Below are positions 1-8,318 of a stretch of 64,000 nucleotides of DNA, piece after piece. The notes under the pieces were generated by a model. The model was not told the DNA's origin. It did not search any database and worked only from the letters and a program-made list of their open reading frames with translations. Every line of letters starts with the position of its first letter. Position 1 is the stretch's first letter. Made by a program: the position numbers and the translations under genes. The stretch covers positions 2,604,001-2,668,000 of the forward strand of contig NZ_JBLZUR010000002.1 of the NCBI RefSeq assembly GCF_048565625.1. Direction: 5' to 3'. Source of the DNA: JBLZUR01 sp048565625. Its GTDB lineage: Bacteria; Pseudomonadota; Alphaproteobacteria; Sphingomonadales; Sphingomonadaceae.

Positions 1-1934
1 GTGAACGCCGACGGCGCTCCCGCCACGACCGCGTAGAGGGAGTGCTGCGCCTTCTTCACGATCTGCTGATAGGCGGCGACGTTGAAGTGCGCACGACGTC
101 CGCCCACACGGCCGTTGAACTTATAACCAATCTCAAAGTCGTGGGTGTACTCGTTACCGAAGAAGTTGGCGTTGTTGTACGGGACGACCGCACCATTGAA
201 GTTGCCGGCGCGGAAACTTCCGCGCTGCGTGAAGTAGACCTGGTTACGCGGGTTGAACTGGTACTGGATGCTGGCGTTCCAGCTCGGAGCATTCAGGGTC
301 TTCTTCTGCCGCGGAAAGCCAGCCACGAAGGCGTGGTCGTCATACGGACGCAGGCTGACTGTTTCCCAGGTGTAGCGCGCGCCGCCCGTGATCTTCAGCC
401 CCTCGGCGATCGCATCGGACAGGTCGTAGGTCGCCTGACCATAGACCGCTCGCGATTCCGTCTTGTTCTTCGTGTGGTAGAGAACCTGACCGGCCGGCGT
501 CGGCAGGTCGCCGCCGACGATCACCGGGATCGCCTCTTCTTTGGTCGCGTAATTGTAGAAGCCGCCGATGATGAATTCGAGCTTCCCGTCGGCGGTCGTT
601 CCCTGGATCTGCGCTTCCTCGGAAATGCTCTTGTTGCGGAACACCTCGCCACCCGGCGGGCCCGCGAAGTCGCCGGTCAGGTTGTACAGGTCCAGCGAGG
701 CGAAGGGCGACCCGCTCAGGATGCCGGGCGTGCGCGCGAACGTCTTCTGATAGCCGAAGATGTTCTTGAACGTGAGATCGTCGCTCAGGTCGATCGACGT
801 GGTGTTGGAGAGAAAGTAGCTGTGCGCCTTATGCGGCAGATCGTACGCGAGATACGTCTTATACGGGTTCTTCTTTTGCCAGGCGAGGTAGCCCGCCACA
901 CCGCCGGGGAAGGTGCCCGGACCGGGAGGCCCGTTGCCGACGCCGGGGAACAGGCCCAGTGAATAGAGCGTGTCGAGCGTGGTGGTCAGATTGTAGGTGA
1001 TACCGGTCTGCGCCGACGTGTTCGTCGACCCGAACGGATAATAGGAATAAAGCTGGCCGTTCGACTCCGTACCGCCGAAGTCGCTGTATGAGAACACGGT
1101 CGTATTCTCGATACCCTCGGTCGGCTTCAGGACTAGGGTGACACGGCCTGACTTGTTGTCGATGTCGCCGAGGGTGTTGCCCGTCAGCATGTTGCGGACA
1201 TAGCCGTCCTGCTTCTGGTAATCACCGGCGATGCGGATGAGGACTTTTTCGGGGACGACGGGAATATCAATCGCGCCCTGAACCTGGATCAGGTCGCGCT
1301 CACCGGCGCGAACGGTGGCGAAGCCGCCGAAATCCTCGCCCGGCTTGGTCGAGGCGTAGAGCACCGCGCCGCCTGTGGCGTTACGGCCGAACAGCGTGCC
1401 CTGTGGACCCTTCAGCACCTGGACGGAGGAGAAATCGTAGAAGGACGTCGCGGAATTGCCGCCGGTAAACGGCACTTCGTTCAGATACGTGAGCACGGCT
1501 GGGCTCGCCCCGGAAAAGGGGTCGAGGGTCTGGCCGCGCAGCGTGAAGCTGAGCTGGTTCTGGTTCTGGCCGTTCTTGACGACGAGACCAGGGACAAGCG
1601 CGGCAAGGTCCTGCTCCTGCGTCACCACGCGGGTCTGCAGCGTGTCGGACGACAGGGCGGCGACGGACAGTGGAACGCGCGACAGCGACTCTTCGCGGCG
1701 CTGCGCGGTGACGACGATATCGCCCGGCTCCACTACCGCCGCCTGAGGCACCTGTCCCGCCTGCTGGGGAGCCTCCTGTGGGGTCGGCGCTTGAGCGAAT
1801 GCGGCCGTTCCAAAAGCGCCCGACAGGATCATCGCCATGCCGGCGGAGGAAAGTCGCAGAGCGGCCATATGTGCCGACTTCCGGTGCGATGCGGTGCCCG
1901 TCGCCGATTGCGAAGCCGATTGGATAGTCTTCAT
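1..1934 (-). CDS. TonB-dependent outer-membrane receptor, 3' end beyond window
   Basis: Outer-membrane beta-barrel receptor for energised uptake of an organic ligand. I read 644 codons from an ATG at 1934 preceded by GAGGAGACGG; the frame is open to the left edge, so the C-terminal barrel is missing from the window. A hydrophobic export signal ends near residue 47 (AFA-Q), a TonB-box-like stretch DIVVTAQRR lies at residues 72-80, and the plug contains VLKGPQGTLFGRNATGG, typical of the family. It closely resembles the receptor at 18490-20829, including the SPAV-TY-NEV plug segment. A perfect GCCTAA-N6-TTAGGC palindrome lies about 230 bp upstream, placing it in the same putative regulon as the degradative genes. 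The ligand cannot be read from sequence; a terpenoid-like substrate of the neighbouring pathway is inference. Confidence 0.9.
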   Translation of the reverse strand, partial: MKTIQSASQSATGTASHRKSAHMAALRLSSAGMAMILSGAFGTAAFAQAPTPQEAPQQAGQVPQAAVVEPGDIVVTAQRREESLSRVPLSVAALSSDTLQTRVVTQEQDLAALVPGLVVKNGQNQNQLSFTLRGQTLDPFSGASPAVLTYLNEVPFTGGNSATSFYDFSSVQVLKGPQGTLFGRNATGGAVLYASTKPGEDFGGFATVRAGERDLIQVQGAIDIPVVPEKVLIRIAGDYQKQDGYVRNMLTGNTLGDIDNKSGRVTLVLKPTEGIENTTVFSYSDFGGTESNGQLYSYYPFGSTNTSAQTGITYNLTTTLDTLYSLGLFPGVGNGPPGPGTFPGGVAGYLAWQKKNPYKTYLAYDLPHKAHSYFLSNTTSIDLSDDLTFKNIFGYQKTFARTPGILSGSPFASLDLYNLTGDFAGPPGGEVFRNKSISEEAQIQGTTADGKLEFIIGGFYNYATKEEAIPVIVGGDLPTPAGQVLYHTKNKTESRAVYGQATYDLSDAIAEGLKITGGARYTWETVSLRPYDDHAFVAGFPRQKKTLNAPSWNASIQYQFNPRNQVYFTQRGSFRAGNFNGAVVPYNNANFFGNEYTHDFEIGYKFNGRVGGRRAHFNVAAYQQIVKKAQHSLYAVVAGAPSAF

Positions 1935-2416
1935 CGTTTCCGTCTCCTCGCCTGTGTTCGTCTTTGATCCTGCGCCGATCCGCCCTGCCAAGCGGGGTTC
2001 GGCCAGGGAGTTAGGTATGTCGTCGGGCTGAAAGGGTGATGTTGGCCGCGCGGCGCGCAACATGTTCCTGTTCGGCAACCCTCACGCACATCCCTCCGTT
2101 GGACCGCGGCGCCAATCGGAGCGTTCGCGGCGGTTCCGCACCCTTGATCGGGCGTCTTGGTTGATGAGCCTAATTGCTGTTAGGCAATGCCGCAAGAGAA
2201 ATGATGCCTTTGAGCGATTTTCCGCCTGTCGATTTGTCGGCGTTCTAAAAGCGCGCATCCCCCTCGAACTACCAAGGGACGCCTACTTCCGGGCGCGTGA
2301 CCGAACTATAGAGGGAGCCGACTAGGCGCGCACGCCTTGCTCCCACCGAACGGTCATTAGGAAGGCAGGGGGATGCCGCAGGCAAAATCACCCGATCCCG
2401 CCAGACTATATCGATC
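1935..2416. other. intergenic region between receptor and SDR genes
   Basis: A 482-bp stretch with no convincing gene; the short open frames in it lack a ribosome site and overlap neighbours. It holds the receptor's Shine-Dalgarno sequence, a lone TTAGGT half-site at 2011-2016 and the perfect palindrome at 2168-2185. The promoter of the receptor must lie here. Confidence 0.6.
2168..2185. promoter_or_regulatory. palindromic operator GCCTAA-N6-TTAGGC (site 1)
   Basis: GCCTAA TTGCTG TTAGGC is a perfect 6-6-6 palindrome upstream of the minus-strand receptor gene. The same motif recurs before the other transcription units of the island, so it is probably a TetR-type operator. The cognate regulator is not proven. 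Confidence 0.65.
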
Positions 2417-3160
2417 TCAATGCGCCAGCATACCCGCATCCACGAGGTGCTCGGCTCCAGTGATGTAAGACGATTCGTCTGACGCCAGGAACAGGACCAG
2501 GTTCGAAACCTCGACCGGATCGGCGATGCGGCCCAGGGGAATCTGCGCCAGCGCGTCCCCGCCACCCTCGTCCGTCGCCTCGACCATCATCGGCGTCTGA
2601 ATGAAGCCCGGATGGACCGAATTCACCCGGATGTTGTGCTTGCCGTACTCCATCGCCGCCGCCTTGGTCATGCCACGGACGGCGAACTTGCTCGCGACAT
2701 AGGCGAGACTTGGAAAGCCGTAATTCGCCGCCATGCCTGCAATCGAGGAGATGTTGACGATGGACCCCTTGCCCGCCTCGATCATCGCGGGAAGTACGGC
2801 GCGCATGCCATAGAACACCGAATGTTGATTCACGGCGCACACAAGGTCGTACCCCTCGTCCTCCAACTCTACTGTGGCCGCGACAGGTCCGAGGATGCCG
2901 GCATTGTTGACGAGGACGTCGACGGTGCCGTGAAGATCGAGCGTAGCGGCAACAATCTTCTTCCAGGAGGAGACGTTGGTCACATCATGGCTGAGGAAGG
3001 TCGCGGCGGTGCCGATCTCCTTGGCCAGCGCAGACCCGCTTTCGGCGTTGAGATCGGTAAGCACGACCTTGGCGCCCTCCCTCGCGAAGATGCGCGCATG
3101 CGACGCACCCATTCCGCGCCCCGCCCCCGTGATGATGGCCACCTTGCCGTTCAGCCGCAT
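2417..3160 (-). CDS. SDR-family NAD(P)-dependent oxidoreductase
   Basis: A 247-residue classical short-chain dehydrogenase that should interconvert a hydroxyl group and a ketone in the cytoplasm. The Rossmann motif TGAGRGMG is at residues 11-18, the NNAG motif at 85-88, and the catalytic set is Ser138/139, Tyr154 and Lys158 (YVASK). Asp36 after the second strand (VVLTDLN) favours NAD(H) over NADP(H). Length is normal. It is a single-gene unit on the minus strand with an operator-like palindrome 24 bp upstream, divergent from the alcohol dehydrogenase-P450 operon. A role in oxidising the alcohol made by the P450 or a later intermediate is inferred from context. Confidence 0.9.
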   Translation of the reverse strand: MRLNGKVAIITGAGRGMGASHARIFAREGAKVVLTDLNAESGSALAKEIGTAATFLSHDVTNVSSWKKIVAATLDLHGTVDVLVNNAGILGPVAATVELEDEGYDLVCAVNQHSVFYGMRAVLPAMIEAGKGSIVNISSIAGMAANYGFPSLAYVASKFAVRGMTKAAAMEYGKHNIRVNSVHPGFIQTPMMVEATDEGGGDALAQIPLGRIADPVEVSNLVLFLASDESSYITGAEHLVDAGMLAH

Positions 3161-3183
3161 ATCTCTCTCCGGTAACCGACTTT

Positions 3184-3201
3184 ACCTAATCACCGTTATC
3201 T
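3184..3201. promoter_or_regulatory. operator-like palindrome (site 2), upstream of SDR
   Basis: ACCTAA TCACCG TTATCT matches the GCCTAA-N6-TTAGGC pattern at 5 of 6 positions in the left half and 4 of 6 in the right half. It lies 24 bp before the SDR start codon. Confidence 0.45.
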
Positions 3202-3364
3202 GACGTTCGTGCGCCAACCCTGTCAAGGTCTCCGCGAAGACCTCCCGACCGCGCTTACACTCACACGCTAAGGAAATATGCCATATCTCCTGATCTTAGC
3301 TTCAATCGATCATCGGCGGCGAGCTCCCGAAAAAGGCTGATGTGAATTCGGGCTTGCGCTCCCG

Positions 3365-3382
3365 GTCTAACTACCATTAGCC
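3365..3382. promoter_or_regulatory. operator-like palindrome (site 3), upstream of alcohol dehydrogenase-P450 operon
   Basis: GTCTAA CTACCA TTAGCC has the same 6-6-6 layout with one mismatch in each half compared with the perfect sites. It is 87 bp upstream of the start codon at 3469, where a promoter is expected. Confidence 0.5.
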
Positions 3383-3468
3383 TAGCGTGAGACGGTCGGA
3401 TCAACCGATCCGGACTAAACCAATATTTCTGATAGGCTCGTGTGCGAGCAGGTGCGAGAGGGATTGAA

Positions 3469-4551
3469 ATGCACGCCAAGGCTGCGGTTCTGGTCGAAAA
3501 GAACCGTCTCGAAACCTGGGACGTCAAGATCCACGATCCGGAGCCGGGCGGCGCTCTGGTCCGCACCATCCTGGGCGGCGTTTGCGGCAGCGACGTGCAT
3601 ATCCTGACCGGTGAGGCGGGTGAGATGCCCTTCCCCATCATCCTCGGTCATGAGGGCGTGGGGCAGATCGAGAAGCTGGGCGCCGGTGTGTTCACCGATT
3701 ATGCGGGCACGCCGGTAAAGGCGGGCGATCTCGTCGTCTGGTCGCCCATCGCGCTCTGCCATCGCTGCTATTCCTGCACGATCCTCGAAGAAACGCCCTG
3801 CGAGAACAGCCAGTTCTTCGAGGACGCGGCTAAACCGAACTGGGGTAGCTACGCCGATTACGCCTGGCTGCCCAACAACATGCCATTTTACCGCCTGCCG
3901 GACGGTGCGCGGCCCGATGCGATCGCCGCGCTCGGCTGTGCGTTACCGACGGTTCTACGCGGCTTCGACCGCTGCGGCCCCGTCGGCTTCGGTGACTCTG
4001 TGGTAGTCCAGGGTGCTGGACCAGTCGGGCTGTCGGCCGTGCTGGTGGCGGCGGAGGCGGGCGCGCGTGAGATCATCGTGATCGATGGCGCCCCGGCGCG
4101 GCTCGACGCGGCGGTTAAGATGGGTGCGACCGCGACCGTCTCGCTGAGCCTCCCGGCCGAGGAGCGTATGCGGGCGATCTACGATCGGGTCGGAAAGCAG
4201 GGGCCGGATATCGTGATCGAGGCGGCGGGCGCCCTTCCCGCCTTTCCCGAGGGCGTCGATATCAGCGGCATCCATTCGCGTTACATCATTCTCGGCCTCT
4301 GGGGCGCGATCGGCACGCAACCGATCTCGCCGCGAGACCTGACGCTGAAGAATCTGACGATTGGCGGCGCGTCCTTCCCTGCGCCGAAGAACTACTACCA
4401 GGCGATGCAGTTCGCCGCGCGCGTGCAGGATCGCGTGCCGCTCGCCGAACTCGTCAGCCACCGCTTCTCGATCAACCAGGCGGCTGAGGCGCTTCAGGTC
4501 ACAAAGACCGGGGTTGCCACCAAGGCCGTTATCGACCCCACCATCAGCTAA
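3469..4551 (+). CDS. zinc-dependent medium-chain alcohol dehydrogenase
   Basis: A 360-residue MDR-superfamily NAD(P)-dependent alcohol dehydrogenase. Catalytic zinc ligands are Cys39 and His61-Glu62 (GHEGVG); structural zinc cysteines follow as C97-x2-C100-x2-C103-x7-C111. A Rossmann motif GAGPVGL opens the cofactor domain. The frame stays open to a GTG at 3442, but the ATG at 3469 has a GAGAGGG ribosome site and is preferred. It is first in an operon with the P450 (11-bp gap) and the flavin reductase. In camphor degraders a zinc alcohol dehydrogenase beside P450cam oxidises the hydroxylated product; by analogy this enzyme may oxidise the P450 product here. Substrate unproven. Confidence 0.9.
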   Translation: MHAKAAVLVEKNRLETWDVKIHDPEPGGALVRTILGGVCGSDVHILTGEAGEMPFPIILGHEGVGQIEKLGAGVFTDYAGTPVKAGDLVVWSPIALCHRCYSCTILEETPCENSQFFEDAAKPNWGSYADYAWLPNNMPFYRLPDGARPDAIAALGCALPTVLRGFDRCGPVGFGDSVVVQGAGPVGLSAVLVAAEAGAREIIVIDGAPARLDAAVKMGATATVSLSLPAEERMRAIYDRVGKQGPDIVIEAAGALPAFPEGVDISGIHSRYIILGLWGAIGTQPISPRDLTLKNLTIGGASFPAPKNYYQAMQFAARVQDRVPLAELVSHRFSINQAAEALQVTKTGVATKAVIDPTIS

Positions 4552-4562
4552 GGAACGCAGTC

Positions 4563-5828
4563 ATGGACGCTGACACGCTTCCCCCACCCGCCGTCAAGCA
4601 CCGCGCGCCTGTTCCCAACTACGTCCCTCCGGAACTCATTCGCGAGGTCGACGCCTATGCGCTCGACGGCATCGAAGAAGGCGTCCACGAGGCTTGGAAG
4701 AAGGTGCAGGGCGCGGATACCCCGCCGCTGATCTGGACGCCTTTCACCGGCGGCCACTGGATTGCGACGCGCGGCGTTCTGATCGATGAAATCTACCGCA
4801 GCCCGGATCGCTTCTCCAGCCGGGTCATCTGGGTCCCGCGCGAAGCGGGCGAGGCTTATGCGATGGTCCCCACCAAGATGGACCCGCCCGAACATACGCC
4901 GTACAGAAAGGCGCTCGACAAGGGCCTGAACCTCGCCGAGATGAGGAAGGTCGAAAGCGACATTCGCGCGGTCGCCATCGAACTGATCGAAGGCTTCGCC
5001 GCCGAGGGACGCTGCGACTTCGCGCGGGATTTCGCAGGCATCTTCCCGGTCAAGGTGTTCCTGACTTTGGCCGGCCTGCCGCTGGAGGACGCACCGAAGC
5101 TGAACATCCTCGCCAAAGACATGACCCACCCGACCGGCGACACGCCCGAGGAGCAGGGCCGCACGCTTGACGCGGCGAACAAGGGGTTCTTCGCCTACGT
5201 CGCCCCGATCATCGCGGAACGGCGTGGCGGCACCGGCACCGATCTCATCACCAAAATGGTGAACAGCGAGATCAACGGGGCGCCGATCTCGGAAGAGAAG
5301 GCACTCGGGCTGGTTTCGCTGCTGCTGCTCGGCGGCCTCGACACCGTCGTCAACTTCCTCAGCTTCATGATGATCTACCTCGCGCGCCATCCCGAGACGG
5401 TGGAGGAAATGCGGGCCGATCCGATGAAGCTGCAGCGCGGGGTCGAGGAGATGTTCCGCCGGTTCGCGGTGGTCTCGGACGCCCGCTATGTCGTCGAGGA
5501 CATGGAGTATTATGGCACGCAGTTGAAGGCCGGCGACCTCATCCTCCTGCCGACTGCGTTGCACGGGTTGGACGACACGCAGCACGACGATCCCATGAAG
5601 GTCGATCTGTCGCGCAAGAACGTCGCGCACTCGACCTTTGCCCAGGGGCCGCATCGCTGCGCTGGCATGCACCTGGCCCGGCTGGAGGTGATGGTCACGC
5701 TGCAGGAATGGCTCGCGCGAATTCCGACTTTCGCGTTGGAAGAAGGGGCCGCGCCGATTTATCACGCGGGCATCGTGGCTGCGGTCGAGAATGTGCCGCT
5801 CGTTTGGGAGGTTCCGGCGCACTCATGA
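4563..5828 (+). CDS. cytochrome P450, CYP101 (P450cam)-like
   Basis: A 421-residue soluble class-I-type P450 that should hydroxylate a small hydrophobic molecule. It aligns by eye with P450cam over its whole length. Shared features are REAGEAY with Tyr99 (the camphor-contacting Tyr96), the I-helix GGLDTVVNF with Asp260-Thr261 (Asp251-Thr252), ExxR at Glu296-Arg299, a haem-propionate/substrate segment VSDAR (Asp306, Arg308) and the haem ligand Cys366 in FAQGPHRCAG. Phe98 of P450cam is replaced by Met101, so the pocket differs. No ferredoxin or ferredoxin reductase gene is in the window, so redox partners must be elsewhere. The stop overlaps the next start (ATGA). Confidence 0.93.
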   Translation: MDADTLPPPAVKHRAPVPNYVPPELIREVDAYALDGIEEGVHEAWKKVQGADTPPLIWTPFTGGHWIATRGVLIDEIYRSPDRFSSRVIWVPREAGEAYAMVPTKMDPPEHTPYRKALDKGLNLAEMRKVESDIRAVAIELIEGFAAEGRCDFARDFAGIFPVKVFLTLAGLPLEDAPKLNILAKDMTHPTGDTPEEQGRTLDAANKGFFAYVAPIIAERRGGTGTDLITKMVNSEINGAPISEEKALGLVSLLLLGGLDTVVNFLSFMMIYLARHPETVEEMRADPMKLQRGVEEMFRRFAVVSDARYVVEDMEYYGTQLKAGDLILLPTALHGLDDTQHDDPMKVDLSRKNVAHSTFAQGPHRCAGMHLARLEVMVTLQEWLARIPTFALEEGAAPIYHAGIVAAVENVPLVWEVPAHS

Positions 5829-6316
5829 CCCTCGTCAAGGACGTGGCCAGCTTCCGGCAGATCCTCGGTCACTATCCGACCGGCGTCTGCGCGATCACCG
5901 GCATGCAGGCGGACGGAACGCCGGCGGCGATGATCGTCGGCTCCTTCACGTCGGTGTCGCTCGATCCGCCGCTGGTCGCCTTCTTCCCAGACAAGGGGTC
6001 ATCGAGCTGGCCGAAGATCGAGGCTTGCGACGGGTTCTGCGTGAATGTGCTAGCGGACAGCCAGGAGCCGCTCTGCCGCACGCTCGCATCCAAGGATCCG
6101 AACAAGTTCGAGGGCGTGCCGCATCATCATTCTGAGCGCGGCGCGCCGATCATCGACGGCGCGCTGGCGTGGATCGATTGCTCCTTCTACGCCAAGCATG
6201 AGGCGGGCGATCACTACATCGTGATCGGCGAGGTCCATTCGCTGGACATCCACCATCCCGGCACGCCGCTCCTCTTCCACAAGGGCGCATACGGCAAGGT
6301 CGCGCCGCTCCTGTAG
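5825..6316 (+). CDS. flavin reductase (HpaC-like FMN-binding split barrel)
   Basis: A 163-residue flavin reductase-like protein expected to make free reduced FMN or FAD with NAD(P)H. The N-terminal pattern FRQILGHYPTGVCAIT, then GSFTSVSLDPPLVAFF, and the C-terminal HYIVIGEVHSLDI are typical of the HpaC/ActVB split-barrel family. I choose the ATG at 5825, which overlaps the P450 stop by four bases, over an open upstream frame that lies inside the P450 gene. Its natural partners are the two luciferase-like monooxygenases of the island; P450s do not normally use such reductases. An IS element follows 25 bp after the stop. Confidence 0.88.
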   Translation: MTLVKDVASFRQILGHYPTGVCAITGMQADGTPAAMIVGSFTSVSLDPPLVAFFPDKGSSSWPKIEACDGFCVNVLADSQEPLCRTLASKDPNKFEGVPHHHSERGAPIIDGALAWIDCSFYAKHEAGDHYIVIGEVHSLDIHHPGTPLLFHKGAYGKVAPLL

Positions 6317-6341
6317 AGCGGCGTGCCAGACACCTTGATTA

Positions 6342-7178
6342 GGGTCCGGACCCAATAATGGCTTTTGCTACCGCTTGGATCGTGATTCACTGCGTTGGTG
6401 TGGAGGCGGTGGAATGGCTGATTTCTTCTGGTTTTCCGATGCGCAGTGGGAGCGGATCGCACCACTGCTGCCGACGGACGTTCGCGGCAAGGCACGTGTG
6501 GATGATCGCCGGGTGCTGAGCGGGATCGTGCATGCGCTCCGCTGCGGCGGTCGCTGGGTGGACTGCTCGGACGTGTACGGGCCAAAGAAGACGCTCTACA
6601 ATCGCTTCGTGCGCTGGTCCGAGCGCGGCATCTGGGAGGGGATTTTCAGCGCGCTGGCAGGCGCCGACGACGCGCCGGACCGGCTGTTCATCGATAGCAG
6701 CTGCATCAAGGTCCACCGCTGCGCAGGCGGTGGAAAAGGGGGGCCTTGGCCCATGGTATCGGCCGCACCAAAGGCGGCCGGAACACCAAGGTCCATGCCG
6801 TCTGCGACGCCAAGGGCCGCCCTCACGTCCTCCTGCTGACGCCCGGCAACGTCCACGACTGCAAGGTCGCCAAGACCTGCATCGCGGCGCTGCCCCCATC
6901 CGTCGAACTCGTCGCCGACAAGGGCTATGACAGTCAGGAGTTGCGCGAGTGGCTCGACCAGCGCGGCACCCAGGCCGTCATCCCGCCGCGCTGCAACCGC
7001 AAGGTCCAGTACGACTACGACCGCACCATCTACAAACAGCGCAACGTCATCGAGCGCATGTTCTGCCGCCTCAAGGACTGGAGGCGGCTCGCCACCCGCT
7101 TCGATCGCAACATCAAGAACTTCATGGGCGCCATCGCCCTCGCCGCCACCGTCATCTGGTGGTTGTGAGTCCGGACCC
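6342..7178 (+). mobile_element. IS5-family (IS427-type) insertion sequence, complete
   Basis: An 837-bp element bounded by inverted ends beginning GGGTCCGGAC, with the right end read in reverse, and flanked by a TA duplication at 6340-6341 and 7179-7180. This matches the target preference of the IS427 subgroup. The right end abuts the last codon of the minus-strand ribB gene, so the terminal C of the element supplies part of that gene's stop codon. Ends and transposase look intact, so it is probably active or recently inserted. Confidence 0.88.
6414..7168 (+). CDS. IS427-type transposase made by -1 frameshift of two overlapping frames
   Basis: DDE transposase in two overlapping frames. The first runs from the ATG at 6414 (MADFFWFSDAQWERI) to 6839, the second ends at 7168. 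They join at an A4G6 run at 6734-6743: a -1 slip yields KVHRCAGGGKGG followed by ALAHGIGRTKGG, matching the continuous sequence usual in this group. Catalytic acids are visible as FIDSS, LVADKGYD and NVIERMF. Such A/G slippage sites are the normal expression mechanism of IS427 elements, so this is not a broken gene. Confidence 0.87.
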
Positions 7179-8287
7179 TAGTCGCCGCTGCGGAGCGGCA
7201 CGCGGCCGAGCACGGTCAGACCAAATCCCTCCAGCGCGGCAAGCTTGGCGTTGCTGGATGTCAGCAGGCGCATCTCACGAACGCCAAGATCGAGCAGGAT
7301 CTGCGCGCCGATGCCGTAATCGATCGTCGCGTTAGCCTGATGGTACGTCTTTCGCCCTCCCGCGATCCGCTTGGAGATGGAGTCAGGGTTGGGGTCGCGC
7401 ACGAAGACGGCGACTGCCTGACCGTCGTGTCCGGCGATCGCCTGCAGTGCCTGAGGGACATACTCGCGGTGCGCCGCCGACCAGCCGAGCATGTCGGCGG
7501 TCATGTCGACCTGATGGACGCGGACCAGCGTCTCGCGCCCAGGCCTGACCTCGCCCTTGACCAGCGCGACATGCTCACCGCCGTCGACGAGGCTGCGGTA
7601 GACGTGGATCGTCAGATCGCCGCCGTAGAAGCTGTTGAACGGCGCGCTCGCCACCCGCTCCACCAGCTTCTCGAAGCGGCGGCGATAGGCGATCAGGTCT
7701 GCGATGGTGCCGACCTTCAGCCCGTGCTCCTCCGCGAAGGCGAGCAGTTCGGGCAGCCGCGCCATGCTGCCATCGTCGTTCATCACCTCGCAGATCACCC
7801 CGGCGGGCGTCAGGCCGGCGATGCGCGAGATGTCGACCGCTGCCTCGGTATGCCCGGCCCGCACGAGGACGCCACCGTCGCGCGCAGTGAGCGGGAAGAC
7901 ATGGCCCGGCGAGACGATGTCCTCCGCCGACTTGGATGGATCAACCGCGACCGCAATCGTATGCGCGCGGTCCTGCGCGGAGATGCCGGTCGTCACCCCC
8001 TCTCGCGCCTCGATGGAGACGGTGAAAGCGGTGCCGTGTCCGGATTGGTTGTTCGCCGTCATCGGCGGCAGCTTCAAGGTCTCGGCGCGATCCCGGGTGA
8101 TCGCCAGGCAGATGAGGCCGCGCGCGTGCTTTGCCATGAAGTTGATCTGCCGCGGCGTTGCGAATTGCGCCGGGATGATGACGTCACCTTCATTCTCGCG
8201 GTCGTCGGCATCGACCAGGATATAGGGCTGGCCGTTGATTGCATCCTGGATGATCTCCTCGATCGAGGAAATGCCTTGGGTCGTCAT
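7178..8287 (-). CDS. ribB: 3,4-dihydroxy-2-butanone-4-phosphate synthase with decayed GTP cyclohydrolase II domain
   Basis: A 369-residue RibBA-type fusion. Residues 1-205 carry the RibB active-site motifs RENEGD (30-35) and RAGHTEA (143-149), so the ribulose-5-phosphate branch of riboflavin synthesis should work. Residues about 207-369 have the GTP-cyclohydrolase-II fold signature (VRVHQVD, DYGIGAQILLDLGV), but the three zinc-binding cysteines expected shortly after VRVH are absent, so GTP cyclohydrolase activity is unlikely. The gene follows the CoA ligase by 31 bp on the same strand. A riboflavin gene among flavin monooxygenases suggests a supply role for FMN. Its TAG stop is formed at the junction with the IS element. 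Confidence 0.9.
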   Translation of the reverse strand: MTTQGISSIEEIIQDAINGQPYILVDADDRENEGDVIIPAQFATPRQINFMAKHARGLICLAITRDRAETLKLPPMTANNQSGHGTAFTVSIEAREGVTTGISAQDRAHTIAVAVDPSKSAEDIVSPGHVFPLTARDGGVLVRAGHTEAAVDISRIAGLTPAGVICEVMNDDGSMARLPELLAFAEEHGLKVGTIADLIAYRRRFEKLVERVASAPFNSFYGGDLTIHVYRSLVDGGEHVALVKGEVRPGRETLVRVHQVDMTADMLGWSAAHREYVPQALQAIAGHDGQAVAVFVRDPNPDSISKRIAGGRKTYHQANATIDYGIGAQILLDLGVREMRLLTSSNAKLAALEGFGLTVLGRVPLRSGD

Positions 8288-8318
8288 CTTGATATCTCTC
8301 GTCTTATGCTGTCGCGCC

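Noticed and set aside
2062..2325. 87-codon plus-strand frame between receptor and SDR
   Set aside because: No ribosome site or recognisable product, and it contains the perfect operator palindrome.
6414..7168. Transposase as a frameshifted pseudogene
   Set aside because: The A4G6 slip site and the joined sequence match the programmed frameshift usual in IS427 elements.
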